Translations under genes and position numbers: made by a program
NCBI GenBank assembly: GCA_024641655.1
Contig: JAHECR010000013.1
Coordinates: forward strand, 1-64,000
Reading direction: 5' to 3'
From: Acidimicrobiaceae bacterium
GTDB lineage: Bacteria > Actinomycetota > Acidimicrobiia > Acidimicrobiales > UBA8592
DNA length: 64,000 nucleotides
Shown: positions 1 to 8,802 of the stretch, piece after piece
Layout of the letters: every line of letters starts with the position of its first letter
How positions within the stretch are numbered: the first letter of the stretch is position 1
The notes under the pieces: model-generated
The model's input: only the letters and a program-made list of their open reading frames with translations
Database searches by the model: none
Told to the model about the DNA's origin: nothing

Positions 1-44
1 GGAATGATGAACGCCGACCTCGGTCGGCAGAAGCAGTGCGTCGC

Positions 45-120
45 GCCCCGTTCGTCTAGCGGCCTAGGACGCCACCCTCTCAAGGTGGTAGCACGGGTTC
101 AAATCCCGTACGGGGTACCA
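45..120 (+). tRNA. tRNA-Glu (anticodon CUC)
   Basis: The 76-nt segment folds as a complete cloverleaf. The acceptor arms are GCCCCGT and ACGGGGT (first pair G-U). The anticodon stem is CCACC/GGTGG around the loop CTCTCAA, giving anticodon CTC, which reads GAG (Glu). The T arm contains GGTTCAAATCC, and the gene ends with discriminator A followed by an encoded CCA. It stands alone, upstream of and convergent with a minus-strand gene. The glutamyl-tRNA synthetase that would charge it lies at 30053-31459. Confidence 0.97.
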
Positions 121-223
121 AAGCAAAGCCCTGGGCAGAAGGCAGAATCTGGCCGGGGACCCTCGTCTTCCACGGGCGTGGATTTCGGCGTCTTCCGTTT
201 CCCCTTCGCTTCGGGCGCAAGCA

Positions 224-1564
224 TCAGTTGTCGTCGGTGAGAACCGTGACGCTGCCGTCGGCCGCGTACACGATGATCGCCCCGTCGGGCGCGGCGACCC
301 ACGCATAGCTCGCGTGGGGGTTCCCGAAGGGCCATGCGTCGTGGCCGGACAGCTTGGGGAGCTCACGGATGAACCAGGTTCTGCCGTCGAAGGAGTGCAA
401 CCGGTACTGGTGGGTGTGCCCCAACGCCGCCTGGCTCACGAACTCGACGCACGGGCCGCAGAACATGGATGCATCGGGCCCCCGCCACATGCGCTCGCTG
501 GTCGAGTCGGTTTGGACAGCACCCAACGGGTAGGGGGCGGCATCGGCATAGGTGGCGCCGAGATCGGTGGAGAAGAGGATCTGGAGGTCGCTCGTGAAGT
601 TCACGACCGCTCGGTCTGCATCGACGGCGAGATCCCACGACAGCCCATCGGTGGAGGTGAGCACGCCCGAAGACGCGGCACCGAGGAAGCGTTCGCCGGT
701 CCAAGAGAGCGCCGTCACACCGGCCAGATCGACGTCGTCGACCTCGGCCCAGGTCCCGTCAGTGCCGATGGTGAAGACAGCCGGAGTGAACCGGTCGGCC
801 ATACCGCCGACCCGGATCACCAGCCGCTCGGGAGAAGCTGCAGTCACGCTCAGGGAGGCAGACGACGGCGATTGCGCCGTGGCGACGAGCGGCGCCAGGG
901 ATGGCGGGAGCGGAAACTCGGTGAGCGTCCAGTTCGCACCATCTAGCGATGACCACACCCTGAGCGATCCGGCGCCGTCGAAGCTCACCATTTCGGTCAC
1001 GAACACCGATGAGCCGGCCGCGTCCAGGCTGCGCTCCAAGACGCCGTCGCCGGGACCACCCGCCCAAGAGGGGATGACGTCACCAAGTGTCGATCGAGCT
1101 GGGTCGACCGCCGTCCAGTCGGCACCTTCGTCGGAGCGGAGCAGCGGCGTCCCGGCGTCGCGACCGAGCGAGTAGAAGCCTGTGTCGGCGGCCACGATGA
1201 TCTGGCGATGGAGCGGGCCCGCTTCGACCGCCAGGTTGGACGTCTCGAACGGCTCGGTACGTAGCGGTGGCGGCGTCGAAGCAGTATCGACCGGTGTGCT
1301 GCCCCCATCATCGCTCGTCAGCACGTGCGCCACGGCAACGCCGATGCCTACGACCGCAGCCGCCACTGCAAGCGCCTTCACCAACCGACCCTGCGAGGAG
1401 CGAGCTGGGAGCTCGCTGAAGTCGTCCAGCCAGATGCCCGCACGGGGGGCCTCATCTGTGACCAGGCCCGACGAGGCTGCCTCGGCCGGCACCTCGAAGA
1501 GTCCCGCAACGGCGTGAAGGGTGTCGCGCAGCTCACGTTCCAGCTCGGTTTCGATTTCAGTCAC
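224..1564 (-). CDS. Membrane-anchored protein with Asp-box (BNR/sialidase-like) repeats, coupled to an ECF sigma factor
   Basis: This 446-aa protein starts at GTG 1564, overlapping the end of the upstream sigma gene by 8 nt, with GGGGAG seven bases ahead. Residues 1-60 are a soluble acidic N-terminus. Residues about 62-83 form one transmembrane helix, followed by a Thr/Pro linker and a long extracytoplasmic part. That part carries several Asp-box-like motifs (SDEGADW, SLDGANW, STDGLSW, SFDGRTW), typical of beta-propellers. Gene coupling suggests it controls or senses for the sigma factor, as anti-sigma proteins do. No zinc anti-sigma motif is visible, so this role is inference. It could instead be just the regulated output. 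No enzymatic residues are assigned. Confidence 0.8.
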   Translation of the reverse strand: MTEIETELERELRDTLHAVAGLFEVPAEAASSGLVTDEAPRAGIWLDDFSELPARSSQGRLVKALAVAAAVVGIGVAVAHVLTSDDGGSTPVDTASTPPPLRTEPFETSNLAVEAGPLHRQIIVAADTGFYSLGRDAGTPLLRSDEGADWTAVDPARSTLGDVIPSWAGGPGDGVLERSLDAAGSSVFVTEMVSFDGAGSLRVWSSLDGANWTLTEFPLPPSLAPLVATAQSPSSASLSVTAASPERLVIRVGGMADRFTPAVFTIGTDGTWAEVDDVDLAGVTALSWTGERFLGAASSGVLTSTDGLSWDLAVDADRAVVNFTSDLQILFSTDLGATYADAAPYPLGAVQTDSTSERMWRGPDASMFCGPCVEFVSQAALGHTHQYRLHSFDGRTWFIRELPKLSGHDAWPFGNPHASYAWVAAPDGAIIVYAADGSVTVLTDDN

Positions 1565-2018
1565 GTCCCAGCTCCCCTCGTAGATCGGCCAGACCTCGAT
1601 GAAGCAGCGACGAGACGGTGCCGGGCCGACAGTGCAACACCTCGGCAATCTCGCCGACCGAGAGATCGCCGAAGTAGCGCAGGACCAGCGCCGTACGCCG
1701 CCGCTCGCTGAGGCCAGCGAGCGCGCTCCAGATCTCCACCCGCCGGGTGTCGAGACCCGACAGCACCACACTGGTTTCGAGTGTCTGCCGGTTCGACGCC
1801 CTGGCGAGCGCTCTGGCCTGGTTGACCACCATGGTGCGCAGGTACGCACCGGGACGCTCGAGCCCCGCGAGGCGACCCTCGATGCGACTGATCGCGTCAT
1901 GGAAGGCGTCCTCCGCCATCTCGGGTGAACCGGTGATCAGAAGCGCCAAGCGCACCAGACCCGGCCGTTCGTGGCGATACAGGATCTCCAGCGGCACCTG
2001 TACCCGGCGCGGTGGCAT
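1557..2018 (-). CDS. ECF-type RNA polymerase sigma factor
   Basis: This is a short sigma-70 family protein (153 aa from ATG 2018). The N-terminal region-2 part contains RPGLVRLALLITGSPEMAED. The C-terminal region-4 helix-turn-helix contains SERRRTALVLRYFGDLSVGE followed by IAEVLHCRPGTVSSLLHRGL. Length and layout fit extracytoplasmic-function sigma factors. The start is uncertain: a GGGGGG stretch lies about 20 nt before ATG 2018, and in-frame TTG 2030 or GTG 2039 would sit closer to it. It is translationally coupled to the membrane Asp-box protein downstream, so it probably answers an envelope signal. Its target promoters cannot be seen here. Confidence 0.93.
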   Translation of the reverse strand: MPPRRVQVPLEILYRHERPGLVRLALLITGSPEMAEDAFHDAISRIEGRLAGLERPGAYLRTMVVNQARALARASNRQTLETSVVLSGLDTRRVEIWSALAGLSERRRTALVLRYFGDLSVGEIAEVLHCRPGTVSSLLHRGLADLRGELGRD

Positions 2019-2089
2019 CGATGGCTGCAACGATTTCACCCCCCTACGAGTGCCGAAACCACCGACATCTTGCACCCAAGGCAAAGAAA

Positions 2090-2290
2090 TCTTCGAAACT
2101 TCCAGACGCTGCAGTCCTCCCACTGATCGACGCGGAGCTCGCCGACGACCCCGAGGCCCGCCCGACGGTCGAGCGGGTGTGGCTGTTCACCCTCGTCGAC
2201 GGTGATTGGGTGCTGTCAGAGGTCCCGGACTGCCTCTTCCCCAAACCCTGCTCTCGCACACCCTGCTCTCCTAGCGCCTGGCTCTCTTAG
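2090..2290 (+). pseudogene. Possible gene remnant (C-terminal coding fragment)
   Basis: In the frame ending at TAG 2290, the stretch from about 2096 to 2225 has the strong G/C third-position bias of real genes here. It reads like the end of a small-domain protein (VERVWLFTLVDGDWVLSEV). This resembles the closing strand-turn-strand of NTF2/SnoaL-like or Tim44-like domains. The frame can open at 2012 or 2021, but its first part overlaps the start of the sigma gene and has no coding character, and no ribosome site is visible. It is best read as a decayed 3' fragment. A short real gene is possible. Confidence 0.3.
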
Positions 2291-2351
2291 GCCCTGGTTC
2301 CGAGTCGTGCGGCCAGTCCCCCCATCGGCGCGGTCGACGCCCACGACGGAG

Positions 2352-3209
2352 TCAGAGGCCGCGACGCTCGAGGAACGCCGCGATCAACGCAGCAGACCCA
2401 GCCCCGTAAGTGCGCGGCGCGATGTGACCAGCTTCATAGGGCAACTCGCCGAACTCGGCGTCGGCCAACTCGGCCAGGTACTCCTCGCGGACGTCGAAGG
2501 GGATCCGGTTGTCGCCTGACGACATGAGCAGGAGCGTCGGCTGGCGGATCTGACCGACGGCGTCCACGTACGCCTGGTTGAAGATCGAGTTGGTGAGTCC
2601 CAGATCCTGACGGGCGATGTTTCGGGGGAAGGCCCGCTTGAACAGGCTGCTGTTGGCCAACCCGAAACAGAGCCGGTTTGCCAGTCCGGGCTTCATCAGC
2701 GCGCTCTTCGGCCACTTCGTGATCATCGAACCGGGGATACCCGGCGCCTGCATGATGACCGGGGCCACGACCCGCTCGGGCGACTTGGCGGCAAACCAGG
2801 CGGCCATCACGCCCCCGAAGGAATGCCCGACCAGGATCGCGGCATCGATTCCCAACGCGTCCATGAACGCGAGGAAGTAGCGCTGGTGACAGTCGATGTC
2901 ATAGGTGAGGTCGGGTTTGTCGGATCCACCGAAGCCGATGAGGTCGACGGCGACGAGCCGCCTGCCTGGGATCGCCGCCATGGTGTCCACCCAGTAGTCC
3001 AACGAGAGGTTGCTGCCGTGGATGAACACGATCGGGGTACCCGGGCCGTCGATGTCCCGGTACCGGATGGTCGATCCGAGCACCGAAACCGTCTTGTCCT
3101 GCGGGAGGAGCGGGCGCGGCTGCTGGTTCGGAAAGCCCTTCGTTCCCAGGCCGACGACAGCTACGGCTGCCGCCGCGACGGGGGCCACGATGGCGGTGAT
3201 GGGATGCAT
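2352..3209 (-). CDS. Alpha/beta-fold hydrolase
   Basis: This 285-aa hydrolase has an N-terminal hydrophobic segment (residues about 5-22), so it is membrane-anchored or exported. The catalytic set is visible: oxyanion region FIHGSN near 62-67, nucleophile Ser130 in GHSFGG, acid Asp233 in SSGDNRIP, and His262 in EAGHIAP. The family covers esterases, epoxide hydrolases, haloalkane dehalogenases and similar enzymes. The substrate cannot be told from sequence alone. It is a single gene, divergent from the polyketide locus, with GAGAGG about 12 nt before ATG 3209. Confidence 0.9.
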   Translation of the reverse strand: MHPITAIVAPVAAAAVAVVGLGTKGFPNQQPRPLLPQDKTVSVLGSTIRYRDIDGPGTPIVFIHGSNLSLDYWVDTMAAIPGRRLVAVDLIGFGGSDKPDLTYDIDCHQRYFLAFMDALGIDAAILVGHSFGGVMAAWFAAKSPERVVAPVIMQAPGIPGSMITKWPKSALMKPGLANRLCFGLANSSLFKRAFPRNIARQDLGLTNSIFNQAYVDAVGQIRQPTLLLMSSGDNRIPFDVREEYLAELADAEFGELPYEAGHIAPRTYGAGSAALIAAFLERRGL

Positions 3210-3483
3210 TCGAGTGGTCGACCTCTCTCGGTCCGCCGGACGCTACGAGCTCGGCGCGGGGCGCTTCGTTGTCGCCAGCGACCGTACCGCCCGTCGAGTC
3301 GACGCGGCGGATATCGGGCCCGAACCGGGGAGTCCTACCCCCTGCGCCGGCGACGCCGCAGTTCGTAAGGCTCATGTAACGGAGGGGTTGCACGACCTAA
3401 GCTGATGCGACCAATTCAGTCGCGTTGGGCGGGTACTCCGGAGTCCCGGCCGCGCGGTCGTCCTGCGACGTCCGTGCGGTCCG
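3210..3483. other. Intergenic region between divergent hydrolase and polyketide genes
   Basis: These 274 bases (330 if the next gene starts at 3541) separate two divergent genes and must hold the promoter of the polyketide operon. No convincing -10/-35 pair, operator or hairpin could be picked out by eye, and reading frames inside lack support. Confidence 0.4.
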
Positions 3484-4809
3484 GTGACGTTGCGGCGAAC
3501 GCGTCTCCAGCACGGCGCCGACACACGGACGGGTGCGCGGGTGGCACATCAGGGCTCATATCAGGTCGAAACCTTTGCGGTAGGACTGGACCACGAAATC
3601 CGGAGACTCAACGCGCAAGTCGATCTCTTCTGGACCTCCGAACGGACTGCGCTCGAGCGCGCCGGTCTGCAGGGCGCGATGGACGTGCTCGACTGCGGAT
3701 GCGGTCCGGGCCGGCTCATCGAACTGTTGAAGAACGACAACCCTTCGCTGCGGCTGACCGGGCTCGAGATCGATCCGGTGCTCGTCGACGCGGCCACCGC
3801 TCGATTCCGGTCGCTCGGCATCGACGACTGCACCGTGGTGCAGGGATCGGCCGAACAGACCGGCCTCGCTCCGGGAAGCTTCGACTTCATCGTGATGCGG
3901 CTGGTCCTCGAGCACGTGCCCGACCCCGTGCTCGCGCTGCGGAGCCTGCGTACGCTGCTGCGGCCCGGCGGGCGGATCGCGGTGATCTCGAACGACTTCG
4001 AGTTCCACGAGCGAACCTGGCCCCCGGTACCGGAGCTCGACGACCTCTACGAGGCATACTGCGCGTCGCGCCGCGCCGACGGTGGCGACCCCTGCATCGG
4101 TCGGCGGCTCCCGGCCCTGCTCCACGAAGCCGGGTTCTCGTTGGTGGGATTCGAGACCGAGACCGCGCACAGCAACATGATCGGCGACCAGGCATTCTTC
4201 CTCGCCGAGGGCGCCGGGATCCCGGCGCAGCTCGTCCAGGACGGTTTCCTCGCGGAGAGCGTCTTCGAGCGGATGGTCGAGTCGTGGCGCACCATGCTCG
4301 AACATCCCGACCATGCCATCATCCGACCCCTGTTCGTCGGTGTGGGCGAAAACCCCGACCCGCAGCACCAGGCAGCTCAGGGCCCTCTCAGCGCCGGAGT
4401 CGAGGCCCCGCCGTTGCGGCACGACCTCGAGTTCGTTGCGCCGAGCACCGACCTCGAGCGCCAGATCGCCGAGATCTGGGCCGAGATCATCGGGGTCGAG
4501 CAGGTCGGCGTCACCAACAACTTCTTCGACCTGGGCGGGAACTCGCTCATGCTCGAACAGATCCAGATCCGACTCGAGGAGCTCCTCGACGCCGACCTGG
4601 CACTCACCGTCCTCTTCCAGTTCCCGACGGTCGCGTCGCTGGCGGCGAGCCGTGAGGCGCTCGACGTCGCAGACCGCCCGACACCGGCCGATCGCGACAC
4701 CGGCAGCGCGCCGAACCCTTCGACCACCAGCGGCGCCGCGGTCAGCCCCGAGGCAGTGTCCGCTCAAGCCCAACGACGACGCGACGCCGCAGCCCGGAGA
4801 CGCCGATGA
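3484..4809 (+). CDS. SAM-dependent methyltransferase fused to an acyl/peptidyl carrier domain
   Basis: This is a two-domain biosynthetic protein of 441 aa. Residues about 45-270 form a class I methyltransferase with the SAM loop VLDCGCGPGR (68-77) and the later core motif FDFIVMRLVLEHV. Residues about 318-395 form a carrier domain, with DLGGNSL placing the phosphopantetheine serine at Ser354. A Ser/Thr/Ala-rich, then Arg-rich tail follows and may act as linker or docking. The start may be GTG 3541, giving VAHQGSYQVE, because the first 19 residues look non-native. The stop overlaps the next gene by four bases (ATGA). The methyltransferase probably acts on a carrier-bound intermediate, which is inference. 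No adenylation or loading domain is present. Confidence 0.88.
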   Translation: MTLRRTRLQHGADTRTGARVAHQGSYQVETFAVGLDHEIRRLNAQVDLFWTSERTALERAGLQGAMDVLDCGCGPGRLIELLKNDNPSLRLTGLEIDPVLVDAATARFRSLGIDDCTVVQGSAEQTGLAPGSFDFIVMRLVLEHVPDPVLALRSLRTLLRPGGRIAVISNDFEFHERTWPPVPELDDLYEAYCASRRADGGDPCIGRRLPALLHEAGFSLVGFETETAHSNMIGDQAFFLAEGAGIPAQLVQDGFLAESVFERMVESWRTMLEHPDHAIIRPLFVGVGENPDPQHQAAQGPLSAGVEAPPLRHDLEFVAPSTDLERQIAEIWAEIIGVEQVGVTNNFFDLGGNSLMLEQIQIRLEELLDADLALTVLFQFPTVASLAASREALDVADRPTPADRDTGSAPNPSTTSGAAVSPEAVSAQAQRRRDAAARRRR

Positions 4810-7800
4810 GCCCCACCCCCGAACAGCTCGACGCCGACGAGGTCGCGATCGCCGACGAGATCGAGGCGGTTGCGATCGTCGGCATGGCCGGTCGTTTCCC
4901 GAAGGCGGCCGACGTCGAGGAGTTCTGGGAGAACCTGACCGAGGGCCGCGAGTGCCTCACCGAATTCAGCGAAGACGACATCGTCGCTGCGGGCATCCCC
5001 CGTCGCTCCCTCAGCGGCGATCGGGTCCGCTCGCGCGGGGTGCTCGAGCGCGCCGAGTGGTTCGAACCCAGTTTCTTCGGCTACTCCCCCCGTGAAGCCG
5101 AGATCATGGACCCCCAGCAACGGGTCTTCCTCGAGATCGCCTGGGAGGCCCTCGAGGATGCCGGCTACGACAGCACCCGCCCGCCCGGACCCATCGGCGT
5201 GTTCGCCGGTTCGGGCATCAACACCTACTTCGACGCCCACGTCCGGACCCGACCGGACGTGATCGAGGCGTTCGGCATGTTCCCAGCGGTCGTGCTCAAC
5301 GAGAAGGACTTCATCAGCACGAGGGTCGCCTACGCCCTCGACCTGCACGGCCCAGCGATCACGATCCAGACGGCGTGCTCCACCTCGCTCGTCGCAGTCT
5401 GCAGAGCAGCACAGAGCCTGCTCAACTACGAATGCGACCTGGCCCTGGCGGGCGCGGCCGCGGCCGTCTTCCCGCAGTGCCACTCCTCGATCCACGAGGA
5501 GGGCGGCATGATCTCCCCCGACGGCCACTGCCGACCGTTCGACGCCGACGCCGGCGGCACCCTCTTCAGCGACGGCGCCGGGGCCGTCGTGCTGCGTCGG
5601 CTCAGCGACGCGATCGCCGATGGCGACAACATCCGCGCCGTGATCCGAGGCTTCGCGGTCAACAACGACGGTGCCGCCAAGGCCGGGTTCACGGCTCCGA
5701 GCGTCGACGGGCAAGCGGGCGTGATCCAGCTGGCCCAGGAGTTCGCCGGCGTCTCGCCGGACTCCATCTCCTACGTCGAAGCCCACGGCACCGCCACCCC
5801 GTTGGGGGACCCGATCGAGGTCGCCGCCCTCACGCAGGCCTTCCGTATCGGCAGCGACCGAACCGGGTACTGCGGCATCGGTTCGGTGAAGTCGAACCTC
5901 GGCCACCTCGACGTCGCGGCCGGCATCGCCGGGTTGATCAAGACGACGCTCGCGCTCGAACACGGCCTCATCCCGCCGACGCTGCACGCGCGACAACCCA
6001 ACCCCCGCATCGACTGGGAGTCGAGCCCGTTCTACGTGGTCGACCACCTGCAGGAATGGCCCCGTGGGGAACGACCTCGCCGTGCCGGCGTGAGCTCGTT
6101 CGGCATCGGTGGAACCAACGCCCACGTCGTGCTCGAGGAAGCCCCCCAACGCACGAACCCCCCGACAGAAGACGGTCAGCTCCTGGTGCTCTCGGCGCGT
6201 TCGGAAGCGGCGCTCGATCAGGCCACGACCAACCTCCTCGAGACGCTCGTGCACCGCTCCGACCTCGAGCTCGCCGACGTTGCCTTCACCCTCCAGACCG
6301 GACGGCGGGAATTTCTCCATCGGCGCGCGATCGCGTGCAGCGATACTGTCGATGCGATCGCCACGATCGAATCCGCGAGCCGCCGCCGCATCCACACTGC
6401 TGCGGTGGATCGACTCCGCCGGCCCGTGGTGTTCTTGTTCTCCGGTCAAGGCTCGCAGTACCCCGACATGGGACGCGGGCTCTACGAGACCGAGCCCACC
6501 TTCCGGGCGTGCGTCGACCGGTGCGCCGAGGCCCTGCAGCCGCTCCTGTCGCTCGACCTGCGCGACCTCCTGTTCCCCCAACCCGAGGCGCGCGCCGAAG
6601 CCGGTGAACAGCTCCGTCAGACGGCGTTCACCCAGCCGGCGCTGTTCACCATCGAATACGCGCTGGCGCGACTCTGGCAGTCCTGGGGAGTCCAGCCGAC
6701 GGCGATGGTCGGTCACAGCGTCGGCGAGTACGTCGCCGCCTGCATCGCCGGCGTCTTCTCCCTCGACGACGCGCTGGCGCTCGTCGCCGCACGTGGACGG
6801 CTCATGCAGAGCTGCGACCCGGGATCGATGCTCGCCGTCCCGCTGTCGGAGGTCGACGTTTCCTCACATTTGATCGAAGGCACCTGCGTCAGCGTCATCA
6901 ATGCCGCAGGGATGTGCGTGGTGTCAGGCGAACACCACCGCATCGAGGAGCTCGAGCGCCGTCTGGCCCAAGCCGGCGTGCAGGCCCGGCACGTCCCCAC
7001 ATCGCACGCCTTCCACTCGCCGATGATGGACCCCATCCTCGAGGCCTTCCGCGAGGCCGTCCGAACGGCGAGCCCCCGAGCGCCACAACTCCCGTTCGTG
7101 TCCAACGTGACCGGAACCTGGATAACCCCCGAGCAGGCCACCAATCCCGACTACTGGGCCCAGCACCTTCGTGAACCGGTCCGCTTCGCCGACTGCCTCA
7201 CGACCGTGCTCGAAGACCCCGAGAAAGCTCTGATCGAGGTCGGCCCCGGGCGGACGCTGGCGTCGTTCGCCCGCATGCACCCCAGCAAGGTCGCCTCCAC
7301 GGCAATCGTCTCGTCGACCCGCCACCCCGACGAGGAAACCACGGATCGATTGTTCCTCCTCGACAGCGTCGGAGCGTTGTGGGCCGCAGGCGTGGCGCTC
7401 GACTGGGCCGCGATGCACGCCGACCGGCACCGGATGCGCGTGCCGCTGCCGAGCTACCCCTTCGAGCGACAGCCCTACCTGCTCGAGCCAGGCGTCGCTC
7501 GACTCGACCACACCCCACCCCCCACCGCAGCGACCGGCGCGACCACTCCGGGCATTTCGCTGATGGCGCCGCCGGCGGCCGACGGCGCCGAGGATCACGT
7601 CGAACGCACCATCGCCGGCATCTGGAACGACCTCCTCGGCGTGTCCGACGCGCAGGCCGACGACAACTTCTTCGACCTCGGCGGCACCTCACTCACTGCG
7701 GTTCGCATGTTCGTGCTCATCGAGGAACGGTGCGGTTGCCACCTCCCCATCTCGACGCTTCTGGCATCGCCGACGCTCGGCCAGCTCGCCGAAGCCGTCC

Positions 7801-8672
7801 GCTCCGAAGGCGCATCGCCGTCGACGAGCGGCTGGCAGCCGCTCGTCGCGCTGCGGACGAGCGGCACGCGAACGCCCATCTTCCTGGTCCACGCGGAAGA
7901 GGGCAACGTCTTGTTCTACCGGCAGCTCGTGGATCGGCTCGGGCCCGATCAACCGGTCTATGGCCTGCAGGCACGCGGGCTCGACGGCCTCGGCGCCGAT
8001 CCGGGTGAGATCGTCGACATGGCCGCGGACTACGTGGACCAGATCCGCGTGGTCGCGCCGGTCGGCCCCTACCACCTCGGTGGCTTCTGCCTCGGGGGAA
8101 CCATCGCGCTCGAGATGGCGCGCCAGCTTCGCGACGCGGGCGAGACCGTCGGCCCGGTGGTGATGATCCAGACACAGCACCGCGACTACCTCGAGGCGAT
8201 CACCGCCACGGCCCGGCGCCGGTACATCGACCGACCGATCGATCGCGCCAACTACGAACTTTCCCAGCTCCGAGACCTCGACACCCGTGAACGCCTCCGC
8301 TACGTCGGGAGCAAAGCGCGCGGGCTCGGCGAGATCGTCCGCCTCAGTGTCGGTGGCGCTGCCAAGGACCCCGGCGACTCGCCGGTCGAGTCCACGCTCG
8401 AGATTCGCGCTCTCTCCGCGATGCACCGCGGCGCGTTCGAGCGCCACGAGGCGGAGCCCTTCGACGGTGCCGTGGTCGTGATCCGGGCGCAGGCACAACC
8501 TCGGGCTCTCGCCGAGGACCCACTGCTGGGATGGGCGCCGACGCTCAAGGGCGAGGTCTCAGTCGTCACCGTCCCGGATTCGCATCACCGTCGCATCATG
8601 TATCACCCGGCGGTGCAGCGGGTTGCCGAAGCTGTCGAGAACGCGTTCGCTCCAGCGAGCACCCCCGCCTGA
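4806..8672 (+). CDS. Type I polyketide synthase, KS-AT-ACP-TE
   Basis: This 1288-aa protein is a single elongation module with its own release domain. The KS covers about 20-445 and is complete: Cys191 in TACSTS, His327 in EAHGTATPLGDP, His367 in SNLGHLDVAAG. The AT covers about 535-880, with Ser638 in GHSVGEY and the signature HAFHS, which in known synthases predicts malonyl-CoA. The ACP lies at about 930-1010, with Ser962 in DLGGTSL. The C-terminal thioesterase is about 1030-1285; its nucleophile elbow is GFCLGG, with Cys1095 instead of serine, and candidate His1260/1261. There is no KR, DH or ER, so the added unit stays a beta-keto group unless processed elsewhere. It is coupled to the methyltransferase-carrier gene. 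No phosphopantetheinyl transferase is nearby. Confidence 0.95.
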   Translation: MSPTPEQLDADEVAIADEIEAVAIVGMAGRFPKAADVEEFWENLTEGRECLTEFSEDDIVAAGIPRRSLSGDRVRSRGVLERAEWFEPSFFGYSPREAEIMDPQQRVFLEIAWEALEDAGYDSTRPPGPIGVFAGSGINTYFDAHVRTRPDVIEAFGMFPAVVLNEKDFISTRVAYALDLHGPAITIQTACSTSLVAVCRAAQSLLNYECDLALAGAAAAVFPQCHSSIHEEGGMISPDGHCRPFDADAGGTLFSDGAGAVVLRRLSDAIADGDNIRAVIRGFAVNNDGAAKAGFTAPSVDGQAGVIQLAQEFAGVSPDSISYVEAHGTATPLGDPIEVAALTQAFRIGSDRTGYCGIGSVKSNLGHLDVAAGIAGLIKTTLALEHGLIPPTLHARQPNPRIDWESSPFYVVDHLQEWPRGERPRRAGVSSFGIGGTNAHVVLEEAPQRTNPPTEDGQLLVLSARSEAALDQATTNLLETLVHRSDLELADVAFTLQTGRREFLHRRAIACSDTVDAIATIESASRRRIHTAAVDRLRRPVVFLFSGQGSQYPDMGRGLYETEPTFRACVDRCAEALQPLLSLDLRDLLFPQPEARAEAGEQLRQTAFTQPALFTIEYALARLWQSWGVQPTAMVGHSVGEYVAACIAGVFSLDDALALVAARGRLMQSCDPGSMLAVPLSEVDVSSHLIEGTCVSVINAAGMCVVSGEHHRIEELERRLAQAGVQARHVPTSHAFHSPMMDPILEAFREAVRTASPRAPQLPFVSNVTGTWITPEQATNPDYWAQHLREPVRFADCLTTVLEDPEKALIEVGPGRTLASFARMHPSKVASTAIVSSTRHPDEETTDRLFLLDSVGALWAAGVALDWAAMHADRHRMRVPLPSYPFERQPYLLEPGVARLDHTPPPTAATGATTPGISLMAPPAADGAEDHVERTIAGIWNDLLGVSDAQADDNFFDLGGTSLTAVRMFVLIEERCGCHLPISTLLASPTLGQLAEAVRSEGASPSTSGWQPLVALRTSGTRTPIFLVHAEEGNVLFYRQLVDRLGPDQPVYGLQARGLDGLGADPGEIVDMAADYVDQIRVVAPVGPYHLGGFCLGGTIALEMARQLRDAGETVGPVVMIQTQHRDYLEAITATARRRYIDRPIDRANYELSQLRDLDTRERLRYVGSKARGLGEIVRLSVGGAAKDPGDSPVESTLEIRALSAMHRGAFERHEAEPFDGAVVVIRAQAQPRALAEDPLLGWAPTLKGEVSVVTVPDSHHRRIMYHPAVQRVAEAVENAFAPASTPA

Positions 8673-8802
8673 TCGTCGCCTCGGGACCCGCTCGGGTTAG
8701 AAGGGCGCCGCGAACCGCTGCGTTCATCATCGGGGCTCGTCCGAGGCAAGACAGCGCTGTTGGCTCGGGTTCGTTCGGCAACGCTCGCCTTGCGCGCACC
8801 CC

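Noticed and set aside
13-28. Small hairpin GCCGAC-CTCG-GTCGGC before the tRNA gene
   Set aside because: Six base pairs in GC-rich DNA is expected by chance, and no T-run or upstream gene end is visible to support a terminator.
4764-6716. 650-codon open frame on the minus strand opposite the polyketide synthase
   Set aside because: It mirrors the KS-AT coding sequence, is low in recognisable domains and rich in Arg/Gly/Glu, as expected for antisense frames in GC-rich genes. The plus-strand KS motifs are unambiguous.
8673-8802. Terminator between the convergent polyketide and FemAB-like genes
   Set aside because: GCCTCGG and CCGAGGC are complementary but about 55 bases apart, and no compact hairpin or T-run was found.
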